Source: Bacillus tuaregi
GTDB lineage: Bacteria > Bacillota > Bacilli > Bacillales > Cytobacillaceae
Reading direction: 5' to 3'
Assembly (NCBI RefSeq): GCF_900104575.1
Contig: NZ_LT629731.1
Location: 1,533,051 to 1,597,050 of the forward strand
DNA length: 64,000 bases
Below are positions 9,397-19,224 of this stretch, piece after piece. The notes under the pieces were generated by a model. That model was given only the letters and a program-made list of their open reading frames with translations. It was not told where the DNA came from and ran no database searches. The position numbers and the translations under genes were made by a program. Within the stretch, counting starts at the first letter, position 1; each line of letters opens with the position of its first letter.

Positions 9397-9437
9397 AAAG
9401 TTAACTTAATAGTGAATAGAAGGAAAGGATGAGACAA

Positions 9438-10055
9438 ATGGGAGAACCTATTCGAATTGGAGTTGGAGGACCTGTCGGGGCTGGAAAAACCTTATTGGTC
9501 GATCAATTAAGCCGAGTGCTGATGAAGGAATATGAGGTAGCCGTAATCACAAACGATATATACACCAAAGAGGATGCGTTATTTTTAATAAAAAATGGCG
9601 CGTTGCCTGAGGATCGAATTATCGGCGTCGAGACGGGAGGCTGCCCCCATACGGCTATTCGTGAGGATGCTTCAATGAATTTTGCCGCAATCGAGGAGCT
9701 GACAGAGCGTCATCTAAACCTTGATTTAATATTTGTCGAAAGCGGGGGAGATAATCTCGCTGCAACGTTCTCACCGGAGCTGGTGGATTTTTCGATTTAT
9801 ATTATTGATGTCGCACAAGGGGAGAAAATTCCCCGTAAAGGCGGGCAAGGGATGATTAAATCTGATTTATTTCTGATTAACAAAATCGATTTAGCCCCAT
9901 ATGTCGGAGCTGATTTAGAAATCATGAGAAAGGATACCTTAGCAACACGGGGGGATAAAACCTTTTATTTTACCAATCTTAAGGATGGCACAGGGGTCTC
10001 AGAGGTAGTGGAATGGATTAAACGGGAGGCCTTCCTGGCAGGGCTTGAGGTATGA
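9438..10055 (+). CDS. ureG: Urease accessory GTPase UreG
   Basis: 205 residues from ATG 9438; ATG 9429 adds three residues but leaves no room for its ribosome-binding site. SIMIBI-class GTPase that powers nickel insertion. P-loop [11 protein letters not shown] near residue 8, metal-binding Cys-Pro-His in [13 protein letters not shown] near 66, guanine-specificity NKID near 151. Its stop overlaps ureD by four bases (ATGA). Confidence 0.95.
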   Translation: MGEPIRIGVGGPVGAGKTLLVDQLSRVLMKEYEVAVITNDIYTKEDALFLIKNGALPEDRIIGVETGGCPHTAIREDASMNFAAIEELTERHLNLDLIFVESGGDNLAATFSPELVDFSIYIIDVAQGEKIPRKGGQGMIKSDLFLINKIDLAPYVGADLEIMRKDTLATRGDKTFYFTNLKDGTGVSEVVEWIKREAFLAGLEV

Positions 10056-10870
10056 CCGTCCACACCGGTTATCTTCAGGTCGAGGTCGGAAATAAAAACG
10101 GCAAATCTGTCATTACCAACAGCTTCTTCGACGGTGTTTTCAAAATCACTCGTCCGACCTATGGCCCTGACAATCTGCCGCTCCTTACACTGATTCATGT
10201 CGGAGGAGGCTATGTGGATGGCGATTCCTACCTGACAGAGGTGGTGGTGAATGATGCGGCCTCCCTTGCGCTTACGACTCAGGCATCTACCAAGGTCTAT
10301 AAATCCCCGCGATTCGGTGTAACACAGACGATGGATTTTTTTCTAAAAGAAAACAGTGAACTCCATGTTAAACAAGACCCATTAATTCTTTATCGTGATG
10401 CCAGCTTCAAGCAATTTACCAATGTATACATGAATTCCTCGGCCCTATTTACTTATTGCGATATCATGACGCCAGGCTGGTCGGTGGACGGACAGCCTTT
10501 TCTCTATAAAAAATTGGCCTCCCAAATGAAAATATATGTAGACTCTGAATTGAAGGTATTTGACCACCTGCTGCTAGAGCCTGATGAGCAGATACAATCC
10601 TTGATGAATTTGGAGGGGTTTACCCATATTGGTACAATGTTTGTCATCCATCAAACCATAACCGAAGCCTTTATCACCGATGTAAGGGAGCTGTTATTAA
10701 CGGAATCGACACCCTCTAGATGGGGAATCAGTAAGCTAAGCGTGCCAGGCTTGGTACTGCGTGTATTGGCTTTCAGAACCGCTGATATTGAGAAGATTTT
10801 TTCAAGGTGCGAGCACTATTTCAGGAAAACGCTTCAGCAAAAAGAAGGAATTGAATGGAGAAAGTGCTAG
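10052..10870 (+). CDS. ureD: Urease accessory protein UreD (UreH)
   Basis: 272 residues, the usual length. Scaffold that docks UreF-UreG onto the urease apoprotein during nickel loading. UreD segments: [19 protein letters not shown] near 74 and [18 protein letters not shown] near 128. ATG 10052 overlaps the ureG stop. It is the last gene of the urea cluster; no clear terminator follows before 11029. Confidence 0.93.
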   Translation: MTVHTGYLQVEVGNKNGKSVITNSFFDGVFKITRPTYGPDNLPLLTLIHVGGGYVDGDSYLTEVVVNDAASLALTTQASTKVYKSPRFGVTQTMDFFLKENSELHVKQDPLILYRDASFKQFTNVYMNSSALFTYCDIMTPGWSVDGQPFLYKKLASQMKIYVDSELKVFDHLLLEPDEQIQSLMNLEGFTHIGTMFVIHQTITEAFITDVRELLLTESTPSRWGISKLSVPGLVLRVLAFRTADIEKIFSRCEHYFRKTLQQKEGIEWRKC

Positions 10871-11028
10871 AAGCGGATTCGTAAGGAATTTTCTTTCATA
10901 ATAAATGAATTTGCCTTCATTGCAATGCCTGGATCTAATAAATGTGAGGTTCCCTTTATGAAAAGGTTACCGTTGCCTGAGTGCATATGGTATCCTTTTT
11001 TTAATAAAATGGAAAAGAAGGGAAGTAC

Positions 11029-11889
11029 ATGAGCGTAACGTTAGCATTGTTTGCGGCTATATTTGCAGCACTAACAAGTATCCTCGCAAAAATCGGGATG
11101 GAAAATGTAAATTCCAATCTGGCAACAGCCATCCGGACCATTATTGTCTTAGTGATGTCCTTTATTGTAGTATGGATTACTGGTCAGCTCGATACGATTG
11201 CGACCATTTCTACGAAAGCGCTGGTTTATATTGCCCTTTCCGGTGTGGCAACGGGCTTGTCCTGGCTGTTTTTCTTTCGCGCGCTTGCGATGGGTGATGT
11301 CTCCAAGGTTGTTCCGATTGATAAATCCAGCATTGTCTTAACCATCCTTTTATCCATCGTTATTCTGGGGGAGAAGGCTGAGTTGAAAATTATGGCGGGA
11401 GGGGCGCTTATTGCGATTGGAACCTTCGTGCTAATTGGGAAAAATGAAGAAAAAAAGCGCTTTACCGGTTCGCAAATTTATATACTGTACGCCATTATTG
11501 GGGCTGTATTTGCCGCACTGACGTCGATTTTGGCAAAAATCGGCATGGAGGGTGTCGATTCCAATGTTGCCACTTTTTTAAGAACGATCGTAATCTTAGT
11601 ATTTGCATGGCTCATTGTATTTTTTCAAGGTACATATAAAAGCATGAAAAACATATCTAAGAAAGGCTATCTCTTTTTAACACTATCAGGCATGGCTACC
11701 GGACTTTCCTGGCTATGCTATTTCGCTGCTATCGCCATCGGCAAGGTGTCGGTAGTCGCGCCGATTGACAAGTTCAGTGTTGTGATCACCATGATCCTCG
11801 GATTTGTGATTTTAAAGGAAAAAGTAGCCAAGCATACGATAATAGGCGGCCTGATTATCACAATCGGTACGTTTTTCTTGGTTTTTTAA
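11029..11889 (+). CDS. EamA-family transporter (DMT superfamily)
   Basis: 286 residues and about ten membrane helices in two internally repeated halves. ALTSILAKIGMENVNSN near residue 10 matches ALTSILAKIGMEGVDSN near 165, and ATGLSWLFFF matches ATGLSWLCYF. Each half is an EamA domain, so the gene arose by duplication. The substrate cannot be read from sequence; relatives export amino acids or metabolites. ATG start; lies 158 bp after ureD and converges on the BCCT gene with a shared terminator. Confidence 0.85.
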   Translation: MSVTLALFAAIFAALTSILAKIGMENVNSNLATAIRTIIVLVMSFIVVWITGQLDTIATISTKALVYIALSGVATGLSWLFFFRALAMGDVSKVVPIDKSSIVLTILLSIVILGEKAELKIMAGGALIAIGTFVLIGKNEEKKRFTGSQIYILYAIIGAVFAALTSILAKIGMEGVDSNVATFLRTIVILVFAWLIVFFQGTYKSMKNISKKGYLFLTLSGMATGLSWLCYFAAIAIGKVSVVAPIDKFSVVITMILGFVILKEKVAKHTIIGGLIITIGTFFLVF

Positions 11890-11942
11890 GAAACTTTCTT
11901 TCATAGAACGGTCATATCTTAAAAGCCAACCAAATTTTGATA

Positions 11943-11983
11943 AAAAAACAACGCCCCAGCGGAAGCTGAAACGTTGTTTTTTT
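11943..11983. terminator. Bidirectional terminator between EamA and BCCT genes
   Basis: AAAACAACG and CGTTGTTTT pair around an inner CAGCGGAAGCTG hairpin, with A-rich sequence on the left and a T run (1197x-11983) on the right. It suits both converging genes and reaches the BCCT stop codon. Confidence 0.8.
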
Positions 11984-13631
11984 ATTTGCTTGATATGGTT
12001 AGTAAGGCGTCCTTAACCTCTACATCTTTTTTAGTTCGTTTATTTACCACAGCTTCTTTCTCATCCTTTTTGCTGTGTTTGTCTTCGACAGCTTCCTTCA
12101 CAACCTGTGTACGTGCATTCCCTGCCGGTTTCCGTACATGATGACCAAGTCCGAGCTCTTTAGCGTCTAGCTTTAGGGCTTTCAGTAAACTACCGACCAT
12201 TAACAGCATGATAACGGAAAATGGAAGTGCTGAAAGGATCATGGTGTTTTGAAGAGCCTGTAGACCCCCTGAATAGAGAAGAGCTAGGGCTGTAATCGAA
12301 AGCAGAATTCCCCATGTCGCTTTAATGGCAGTACTTGGATTTTGCGAACCATTCGTTGTCATCATTCCTAGAACAAATGTACCTGAGTCCGCTGATGTGA
12401 CAAAGAATATGGCAACAATTAAAATAGCCAGAATGGATAACGCCGCGCTAAACGGGAACCCTTCTAACACACCGAAAAGGGATTCCTCTGGTGCTAATGT
12501 AGAAATGGAAAGCAGCCCAGAGACTTCAGTAGAAATAGCGGAACTACCAAAGGTTGTAAACCAGATGAAGCCAATCAGTGTTGGAACGAGTAAAACTCCT
12601 ACAACAAACTCACGAATCGTACGGCCTTTAGAGACTCTGGCAATAAATACCCCAACAAATGGAGCCCATGCAATCCACCATGCCCAATAAAAAATGGTCC
12701 ATCCATTAATCCAGCTACGGCCCTCTTCGTTTAGTGGAGCAATCCGAAAACTCATGTTCAGGAAGTTTTGCATATAAGATCCAATCGTATCTGTAAATAG
12801 GTTAAGAATAAAAAGTGTCGGCCCAAAAATAAATACAATGATGAGGAGGAGAGCCGCAAGACCCATATTTAAATTACTCAGGATCTTTATCCCTTTGCTT
12901 AGACCTGTTAAGGCTGAAATCATAAATAAGACAGTTACAACGAGAATGATAATGGTTTGACTAGTTTGCGTACTAGGTACATCCCATAGATAGGAAAGGC
13001 CGCCGTTAATTTGCATGGCACCAAATCCCAGTGAAGTGGCAACCCCCATAACTGTTGATATAACAGCTATAACATCAATTGCTTTCCCGACAAAGCCATC
13101 TGCATGCTTCCCAATTAACGGTCTTAAGGTACGGCTTATTAAACTTAATTCCCCTTTTCTAAAGGTAAAATAAGCCAGTGCCAGTGCGACTGCGCCATAT
13201 ATGGCCCATGCATGGATTCCATAATGGAAGAAAGTAAATCTCATGGCATCCTTAATTCCCTGATCTGTGCCTTCTTGTCCTGTTGGAGAGCTAATGATGT
13301 AATGGCTAATGGGTTCGTAGGTCCCATAGAACATTAAGCCAATCCCCATACCTGCACTAAAAAGCATGGCAAGCCAAGTTGGACGTGAAAACTCAGGCTT
13401 ATCCTCCTGTTTCCCGAGCTTAATCCGGCCAACTGGACTCACTAATAAATAGAAGCATACAAACACAAACAGTGAAACGATTAATAGGTAATACCATCCA
13501 AATGAATCTGTCATAACACTTTGAGCACTACTGGTAATGCGTTCTAACGACTCAGGCATAATAATCCCCATTGATACAAGACCAACCAATAATGCTAACG
13601 ATACGTAAAAAACAGTTGAAGCATTTTTCAT
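11982..13631 (-). CDS. BCCT-family betaine/choline/carnitine transporter
   Basis: 549 residues, twelve hydrophobic segments. Secondary uptake of a trimethylammonium osmolyte such as glycine betaine. The BCCT signature lies in INGWTIFYWAWWIAWAPFVG near residue 310, and LFSAGMGIGLMFYGTYEP near 90 carries the glycine-rich TM3 segment. A long charged C-terminal tail rich in Lys and Glu (about 500-549) resembles osmosensing tails of BetP/OpuD-type carriers; its role here is inferred. OpuD is the nearest Bacillus relative by name, but the substrate is not proven. Confidence 0.9.
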   Translation of the reverse strand: MKNASTVFYVSLALLVGLVSMGIIMPESLERITSSAQSVMTDSFGWYYLLIVSLFVFVCFYLLVSPVGRIKLGKQEDKPEFSRPTWLAMLFSAGMGIGLMFYGTYEPISHYIISSPTGQEGTDQGIKDAMRFTFFHYGIHAWAIYGAVALALAYFTFRKGELSLISRTLRPLIGKHADGFVGKAIDVIAVISTVMGVATSLGFGAMQINGGLSYLWDVPSTQTSQTIIILVVTVLFMISALTGLSKGIKILSNLNMGLAALLLIIVFIFGPTLFILNLFTDTIGSYMQNFLNMSFRIAPLNEEGRSWINGWTIFYWAWWIAWAPFVGVFIARVSKGRTIREFVVGVLLVPTLIGFIWFTTFGSSAISTEVSGLLSISTLAPEESLFGVLEGFPFSAALSILAILIVAIFFVTSADSGTFVLGMMTTNGSQNPSTAIKATWGILLSITALALLYSGGLQALQNTMILSALPFSVIMLLMVGSLLKALKLDAKELGLGHHVRKPAGNARTQVVKEAVEDKHSKKDEKEAVVNKRTKKDVEVKDALLTISSK

Positions 13632-14430
13632 ATTAAATTTTAACTCCCATCTTTGATAAATTCGCAGAGGGTCTTACTACGAGTAGTGAACATATTAATT
13701 GCAAACCCTAATTAAGTGGATTATTCAGGGTAGTGTCCTGTTGTTGTTTTATCCCACTTAGGATTTTAATGATCCTCATCTTCTTTCGTCTAGGTCTTAT
13801 AGACCATTAATCTGCGTTAATAATTTTGATTTTTCATTTTCTCTCAAACTATTACATGTAAAAACTACGACAATATAAACAACAATATCGTTTATCTGTT
13901 TGAGTATTGGATAATTTAATTGCTTATGCACGGTAGAGGTGCTTTGAATGGATCAGTAAACAGGTCACTTTTGGGGTATGTTACAACTATATCAAAAGGA
14001 AATGCCCCCAGCAAATGGGAAAAACAAGCTTATTCAAGGCTCTGGTCTGCTAAACCTTTCGTAGAAGAGGGATTCAATACCTATCCTTAAAATAACTCCC
14101 AGATCCTCTTTATCTGACCGATATTCGAGAGAATTGAACTTTTTGTGAAGCGAGGGAGAGGATTCTCACTCTTCCTGAATGGAGGAACAGCGGGGAAGGG
14201 GGTCCCAGACTAAAAAAAGATTCGTTCGTTTTTTACTGATACTAGGCAAAGGTAAAAATCAACAAACTAAGAGCAAGGAAAAGAAACGCCAGCTGAGGGT
14301 TTCTTAAGTTACCATCTATAGAAGGACAAAGCAAAAAGGTAAGTGGAAGATTGTGTAAGAGTAGTGGGGGATACTCTGACAAGCGGCAATCCTAAAAATA
14401 AAAACCGGTCAGATCCCTTCATCAGTACTT
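13632..14430. other. 800-bp stretch without a convincing gene
   Basis: No frame over 60 codons. An open frame of 53 codons starts at ATG 13926 (MHGRGALNG...) and stops at 14085-14087, with no good ribosome-binding site. The right half (about 14090-14400) has unusually purine-rich, G-rich sequence compared with the AT-rich left half, as expected for decayed coding DNA. I cannot name the ancestor. The BCCT promoter must lie in the left part. Confidence 0.5.
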
Positions 14431-15339
14431 CTATTGATAAAACATATCATTAGTAATTCCATATGGAGTATAATATTTCTTTAATACTCTACTAACTGTC
14501 CTTTTATGTGAATCAGCATTACACCACTCAAAAATCATTTGCGTAGTAATTTTTCTCTCAGGAAACAACAACTGGAATTCCTTCACATGCCGTAATATTG
14601 CTTGTTCGGTTTTTTCAAACTGCCCGCACTTTCCACATTCAATCCCATAATTTTTATAAGAAATCAATAAAGAGCCACAGCTTTTGCAAAGAAACCCCTT
14701 TTGTAGCTTGTCGTAATGATATTCAGGGATTTTTGTATGTGGATTTTTGGTTAAGTGTAAGGAGAGTAGCTTTTGGGCAAGCTTTTTATGTCCTTCATTT
14801 AATTTAGATGGAGTTTTATTTATTTCGTTAAAAAAACGATTTAATTGTGTTGGCAGGATAAAGGAGTTTTCAAGTGGAGCTTGAAATAAAGTGAATTCAG
14901 AGTTAATAAATATAACTGAGGCATCAATAAGGTAATTTTCCTTAAGGTTTTGGAGCAGTTGGCGGAGTAAAGTTGTGCTTCTTTTTATTTGATCGACTGG
15001 ATTCGTATACTCTCGATTAGTAGCAGCAGCATAAAGCTTGTCCGAGTTTAAGTAAAAATCACCGTGATAATTTTTTATATCCACTAGATAGAGTAAATAT
15101 TGTGAAATAATAAGGGTATCGATTTGAACAATTGAGTGGTTCACTTCGAGCAATAAATCATGGATGATATACCGTTCTTCTAATAGGCATTCTGCAAGTA
15201 AATCAAACTTAACCTCTCCAGCATAGCCTTTCTCAAGATTCATATAATGAAACTTATCCTTGTCTGTTAATTCCATTCTCCGATTTAATGATCGCATAAG
15301 CAGTAATTCATCGGACTCCGTTCGAGATTTTAGTAACAT
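14431..15339 (-). CDS. NERD-domain protein with zinc-ribbon C-terminus
   Basis: 302 residues. Residues about 38-150 form a NERD (nuclease-related) domain: GYAGEVKFDLLAECL, then VDIKNYHGDFYLNSDKLY containing the conserved Lys-Asn. Near residue 215-240 a CxxC pair (CKSCG) and a second (CGKCG) form a probable zinc ribbon, followed by a helical region. NERD proteins are restriction-endonuclease-like and common in Bacillaceae; the biological role is unknown. Confidence 0.82.
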   Translation of the reverse strand: MLLKSRTESDELLLMRSLNRRMELTDKDKFHYMNLEKGYAGEVKFDLLAECLLEERYIIHDLLLEVNHSIVQIDTLIISQYLLYLVDIKNYHGDFYLNSDKLYAAATNREYTNPVDQIKRSTTLLRQLLQNLKENYLIDASVIFINSEFTLFQAPLENSFILPTQLNRFFNEINKTPSKLNEGHKKLAQKLLSLHLTKNPHTKIPEYHYDKLQKGFLCKSCGSLLISYKNYGIECGKCGQFEKTEQAILRHVKEFQLLFPERKITTQMIFEWCNADSHKRTVSRVLKKYYTPYGITNDMFYQ

Positions 15340-15597
15340 AACCCACTTCCTTTCTTATGTTATAAGCTTATTGTATAAAAATATATTAGGATTTTACTCA
15401 AGGGAAAATGTCCAATTTGTTAATTTTCTAGTCATTACACAACTATTACTCCATCAACCCCCTACGCTATAAAACTTCACTTCCCGCAGCTTTAATAAAA
15501 TTTTTAAAACAAATCTGTCAATTCAATCTCTCATGCAAAGGAATTTACACTATAAACACGAATATTATATAGAAAAACTAACAAAGGAGTATTTAAC

Positions 15598-16275
15598 ATG
15601 ATTTTTTTCGGAATCTTATTGCTCATTTTTTTAATCGGGATTTACCCATTTTGGGATAAAAAATATACGAAAAGGTTGGAGGCAACAGGTCATGAAGCCG
15701 ATCGTATCTCTTATTTTAAATATGTCATCTATTCAGAATGGACGATTACCTTTCTCCTTTTGGTGGCTGTGTCCGTTTCTTCTACGAAATTAGCACAAAT
15801 TGGTCTGAAGTTGCCAGATGAGAATTCGGTTCAATTTTTAGGGATGTTATCAGGATTTTTAGTTGGGATCCTAGCGGTTACGTTTATTTTATCTCGGATT
15901 CCTTTTTATCAAAAATATCAAAAACTACAAACAAATAATGTTTCCTATTTAATTCCTACCGGTAAGCTTGATAAACGATATGCGGTGATGACTGCTATTA
16001 CAGCAGGCATATGCGAGGAAATTATTTATAGAGGATTCCTGCTACACTTTCTATCACGTTCACCTTTTTCACTTGAAGGCAGCTTATTGCTCCTAACGGG
16101 TGCTGTTATTTTCGGTATTGCTCATTATTACCAAGGCTGGAAGGGAGTCATGTTAACGGGTCTAGTTGGTTTTGCGTTATCAAGAGTATATGTTGAAACC
16201 GGCAGTTTGATTTTTCCTATCCTTTTACATATCTTGATTGATTTACGCTTTATGCTTTTCGTAAAAAAGGATTAA
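15598..16275 (+). CDS. CPBP-family intramembrane metalloprotease
   Basis: 225 residues, six to seven hydrophobic segments. The three CAAX protease/bacteriocin-processing motifs are present: EEIIYRG near residue 141, FGIAHYYQGWKG near 177 and HILID near 212. The glutamates and histidines would bind the catalytic metal inside the membrane. Bacillaceae carry many paralogues of unknown substrate. It is 26 bp upstream of another membrane protein, probably co-transcribed. Confidence 0.85.
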   Translation: MIFFGILLLIFLIGIYPFWDKKYTKRLEATGHEADRISYFKYVIYSEWTITFLLLVAVSVSSTKLAQIGLKLPDENSVQFLGMLSGFLVGILAVTFILSRIPFYQKYQKLQTNNVSYLIPTGKLDKRYAVMTAITAGICEEIIYRGFLLHFLSRSPFSLEGSLLLLTGAVIFGIAHYYQGWKGVMLTGLVGFALSRVYVETGSLIFPILLHILIDLRFMLFVKKD

Positions 16276-16301
16276 TACATTTAAAGAAGAGGGTTGATAG
16301 A

Positions 16302-16796
16302 ATGAAGCGTTCAAAAAAACGAAACAATCTGACTCTCCTATTTTTTACGGGGTATGTATTTTTGCTAATCTCCTTAATTGCGGGTGTCATGTTTATTGAT
16401 TCTCCTATCAAAAGTGAATCAATTAGTACAGCCCTGGTGGATTCAACGTTTAAGGAAGCGATAGAATCCTATGAAACGAAGCAGGAAGAGAAAAAGAAAG
16501 TACAATCGGAACCAAGGTGGAAGCCCTCGAACGAATTGGTCATGACAGCTGTGTCAATTGGTGCTGTTCTTGACATCATCATTATCGTCATCTGGGCAAA
16601 ATATCAAAATCGAACGCAACAAGCTTCAACATCTTCAAAGGAAAGAAAGTGGCTTTATTCTAAATTATTCTGGAATATCGTTGCATTAGGCGTGATTCAG
16701 CCAAAGGAAAATAAACTTGTGATTAACTGGATCAATATGATTGCTGTCACCATATTCATTCATCTTCTTCTTTACTACATATTAAAAGATATCTAG
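16302..16796 (+). CDS. Unknown membrane protein
   Basis: 164 residues, not recognised. A basic N-terminus (MKRSKKRNN) precedes a hydrophobic helix (about 12-30). An extracytoplasmic Lys/Glu-rich segment follows, then a second helix (about 80-98), a basic stretch, and a third helix near the C-terminus (145-160). GGGTTG precedes ATG 16302. Probably forms an operon with the CPBP protease and could be its partner or target; this is inference from position only. Confidence 0.65.
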   Translation: MKRSKKRNNLTLLFFTGYVFLLISLIAGVMFIDSPIKSESISTALVDSTFKEAIESYETKQEEKKKVQSEPRWKPSNELVMTAVSIGAVLDIIIIVIWAKYQNRTQQASTSSKERKWLYSKLFWNIVALGVIQPKENKLVINWINMIAVTIFIHLLLYYILKDI

Positions 16797-16893
16797 CAAA
16801 CTACAGGGAAGCGAACTGATCTTTCTCGTTAATATATCCAGAAATCGGTCTGCCCTTCTTTTGCTGACAACTGCTATAATAGGACAAGAAGAT

Positions 16894-16920
16894 GCTCTCG
16901 ATCCAAATCGTCGAGCTTTT
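16894..16920 (+). terminator. Terminator-like hairpin abutting repeat copy B
   Basis: GCTC and GAGC (16913-16916) close a stem continued by CGAT/ATCG, followed by four T (16917-16920). Repeat copy B begins at the next base. As with copy A, a hairpin plus T run lies directly before the repeat. Confidence 0.5.
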
Positions 16921-17110
16921 AACTTCATTCAGCAGAAGTCCTCCACTTCTACAAGTGGGGGATGAATGCAAATGGTTCTTCGATTCAGTGGGGGCTTAAA
17001 CCCCGGCTGAATGAAGTTAAGCCTCCGGCGGATGTCACGGATTTTTTTAGGGGTAATCTATCGAGCAAGCTCGATAAAAATCCGGACGCAAATTCGACGG
17101 GCGAATTTGA
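16921..17110 (+). repeat. Structured dispersed repeat, copy B
   Basis: Left arm AACTTCATTCAGC (16921-16933) and right arm GCTGAATGAAGTT (17006-17018) are exact inverses. Copy B lacks the roughly 34-base GTACC/GGTAC hairpin module present in copies A and D. After CCTCCGGCGGATGTCACGG comes a stem GTC-A-CGGATTTTT closed by AAAAATCCG-GAC, enclosing TATCGAG/CTCGATA. It ends with the hairpin AAATTCG-ACGGG-CGAATTT. It occupies the gap before the exonuclease gene. Confidence 0.87.
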
Positions 17111-17183
17111 TATAATATGGAAACAGTAAAAAATCAGGACATAGAATTTCTGCCTATATGTCCCATGATAAGGGGGATGACTT

Positions 17184-18131
17184 ATGGACTTTATCACAAT
17201 CGATTTTGAAATAGCGAATAATCATCTAAACAGTGCCTGCTCAATGGGGCTGGCTTTTGTTAAAAATAATACGATCATCGATGAAAAATATTATCTCATT
17301 CAGCCACCAACCCTTGAGTTCGATGAGGAAATGACAAGGGTCCATGGTTTGACAGCTGAGGATGTGAGAGAGGCTAAGAAATTTAATGAAATATGGGAGG
17401 AGATTAAGGCGTATTTTACTGATATCCCTGTAGTGGCCCATAATGCCCAATTTGATATGAGCGTGCTCCACTCCTGCTTAAAGACGTACTCGCTGGAACT
17501 GCCGGAATTTCCCTATATTTGCAGCATTCCAATTAGTGCGAAAGCCTGCGGAAATGAAAAGGTTGGTCAGTCATTAAAAGACCGGCTCGATTATTTTCAA
17601 ATTGAGCTTACAGACCATCACAATGCCATTGCAGATGCTGTGGCCTGCGCAAAGCTCGTGACTACATGTGTTGAAGTGAAGCGGAAGAAATCCTTACAGA
17701 CCTATTGCAAGGTACACAGCAGCATACCGGTGAAAATGTTTTCGGAGCTAAAGCCACAAGTCTATTTTAAAATGAAAAAGAAAACTCCAAATAATAGGTT
17801 TAAAAACAGAGTTGCCATTTCTGAAATAACGGCATCTGTTGATAGCTATAATGAGGACCATCCTCTATATGGAAAAAATGTTGTCTTTACCGGTGACCTT
17901 GAAACCATTGATCGTAAAGCGGCTATGCAAAGGGTAGTCGACCGCGGCGGCCTGGTTAAAAGCGGTGTTAGCAAAAAAACCAATTATCTCGTTGTCGGAC
18001 AGCAGGATAAAACCCTTGTCGGCAGCAGTGGCATTAGTTCAAAAGAGAAAAAAGCATATGACCTGATGGAGCAGGGTATGGATATTATCATCATTAGAGA
18101 AGCTGAGTTTCTAAGCTTAATAGAAGAATAA
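17184..18131 (+). CDS. DEDDh 3'-5' exonuclease with C-terminal BRCT domain
   Basis: 315 residues. Residues 1-165 are a DnaQ-like exonuclease: D7 and E9 in TIDFE, HNAQFD near 88-93 and HHNAIADA near 142-149 supply the Asp/Glu/His set of the DEDDh class. Residues about 222-312 are a BRCT domain (GKNVVFTGDL, then GGLVKSGVSKKTNYLVVG) like that of NAD-dependent DNA ligase. Likely acts in DNA repair or processing. ATG 17184 follows AAGGGGGATG. The exonuclease-BRCT pairing is known in Firmicutes, but the exact role is not established here. Confidence 0.9.
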   Translation: MDFITIDFEIANNHLNSACSMGLAFVKNNTIIDEKYYLIQPPTLEFDEEMTRVHGLTAEDVREAKKFNEIWEEIKAYFTDIPVVAHNAQFDMSVLHSCLKTYSLELPEFPYICSIPISAKACGNEKVGQSLKDRLDYFQIELTDHHNAIADAVACAKLVTTCVEVKRKKSLQTYCKVHSSIPVKMFSELKPQVYFKMKKKTPNNRFKNRVAISEITASVDSYNEDHPLYGKNVVFTGDLETIDRKAAMQRVVDRGGLVKSGVSKKTNYLVVGQQDKTLVGSSGISSKEKKAYDLMEQGMDIIIIREAEFLSLIEE

Positions 18132-18770
18132 TCGTTTATGATGACTAGACATGAGCCAAGGTTTTTGGGTAGTGTTTAGTCATTTTTTATTGGATTTTTA
18201 TTCGATCATAATAGGCTATCAATTTACTTATCAAAACCATCCTCAACATTTAAATTTATGATTTCCGCAGATGCTGAAAGAATACTCGCTATAATGCTTG
18301 TTCCATTAATATCGAGTGTTACTTCTGTTGATACAAGTCCTCTTCATTTGTGCGAAGTCCCATTAGCTTCAAAAAATAACCCCATTTTAAACTCCGGCAA
18401 CAATAAGAGAAACAATCCAACCAGTATCCATTCTATACAGCTCCCATCTTTTCTTCTTTGCTAACTATACAAACGAGAAGCGGTAAAGGTTCATGTAAAA
18501 TAAGAAATATTTTGAGAACAGGATTCGGTTTTGCCGTAATAGCAATGAGCAATATCACACGGGAAGTGTAACTGATATCACAATCGAATCCATTATTATT
18601 TATAGAATCCACAACCACTGAAAGGAAGAATTGTTAGGTAATGGAAATATAGTTAAGATTTCCTATGCAAATCACTTTACGTCCTGTCCATTTGGCTATA
18701 AAATAAGTGCAGATAATTGTCACATTTATACGAAAAATGTACTAAATTTGTAAAAATCGATTTAATTAGA
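18132..18770. other. 640-bp stretch with possible decayed coding DNA
   Basis: No intact gene. On the minus strand, reading down from about 18618, a 61-codon frame ends at 18433 (hydrophobic: RVILLIAITAKPNPVL...). Further fragments continue in shifted frames, for example LDINGTSIIASILSASAE around 18320-18260. Adjacent fragments in different frames suggest a broken minus-strand gene, but I do not recognise it. Confidence 0.4.
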
Positions 18771-18782
18771 GGAGGAGCTTTT

Positions 18783-18965
18783 TTGAATATTATTTTTGCC
18801 GTTCTGTTATTTGCTATTACCTGTGGAATCTTGAGTGTAAATATTCCAGCTGGAATCGCTGTAATTCTGCTTACTCTATCTGTAACAGCCCCATATATCA
18901 TTAAGGAATATAATAATAAAATCAGAGTGCAGAGAAGAAGAGCACAATTTAGAGTGGTAAAATAA
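18783..18965 (+). CDS. Small two-helix membrane protein
   Basis: 60 residues from TTG 18783, which has GGAGGAG (18771-18777) five bases upstream. The longer upstream frame lacks such a site. Two hydrophobic helices (LNIIFAVLLFAITCGILSV and IAVILLTLSVTAPYII) are followed by a strongly basic tail (KIRVQRRRAQFRVVK). Unknown function; the membrane hairpin with a basic cytoplasmic tail is common among small Bacillus proteins. Confidence 0.6.
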   Translation: MNIIFAVLLFAITCGILSVNIPAGIAVILLTLSVTAPYIIKEYNNKIRVQRRRAQFRVVK

Positions 18966-19034
18966 GGGCCTTTTGGGGGAAGAGGGACTATATATTAATG
19001 CTTTGGTTTTCTAATAGGAAAAAATGATAAAAAC

Positions 19035-19061
19035 TCTACAGCGATGTAGAGCTTTTTTTTG
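19035..19061 (+). terminator. Intrinsic terminator
   Basis: CTCTACA-GCGA-TGTAGAG (19035-19052), then C and eight T. It ends the small membrane protein transcript. Confidence 0.88.
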
Positions 19062-19121
19062 CGGGGAGAAAGGTAAAAATTTACTTATATTCCGCAAAAA
19101 TACATTAGATAGGAAACGTCA

Positions 19122-19158
19122 TATAAATCTAAAATTTGTGTTTATTTTTAGATTTATA
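19122..19158. repeat. 13-bp perfect inverted repeat
   Basis: TATAAATCTAAAA (19122-19134) and TTTTAGATTTATA (19146-19158) are exact inverses with an 11-bp centre. It lies just upstream of the two small peptide genes and could be an operator or an mRNA hairpin. Confidence 0.55.
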
Positions 19159-19168
19159 GTTGCATAGC

Positions 19169-19178
19169 ATAATCATTA
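19169..19178 (+). promoter_or_regulatory. Possible Fur-type half-conserved box
   Basis: ATAATCATTA matches the centre of the Fur/PerR box (GATAATNATTATC) but the outer bases diverge. It lies about 45 bp before the first small peptide start. Weak evidence only. Confidence 0.25.
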
Positions 19179-19224
19179 AGACTTATTAACTATGATTGTG
19201 TCGTAATATGAAGGAGAGAAAACC

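Noticed and set aside
295-17110. Repeat family as a group I intron-transposon (IStron) or CRISPR array
   Set aside because: No intron core motifs were recognised, the copies are not interrupting genes, and there are no regularly spaced repeats with spacers.
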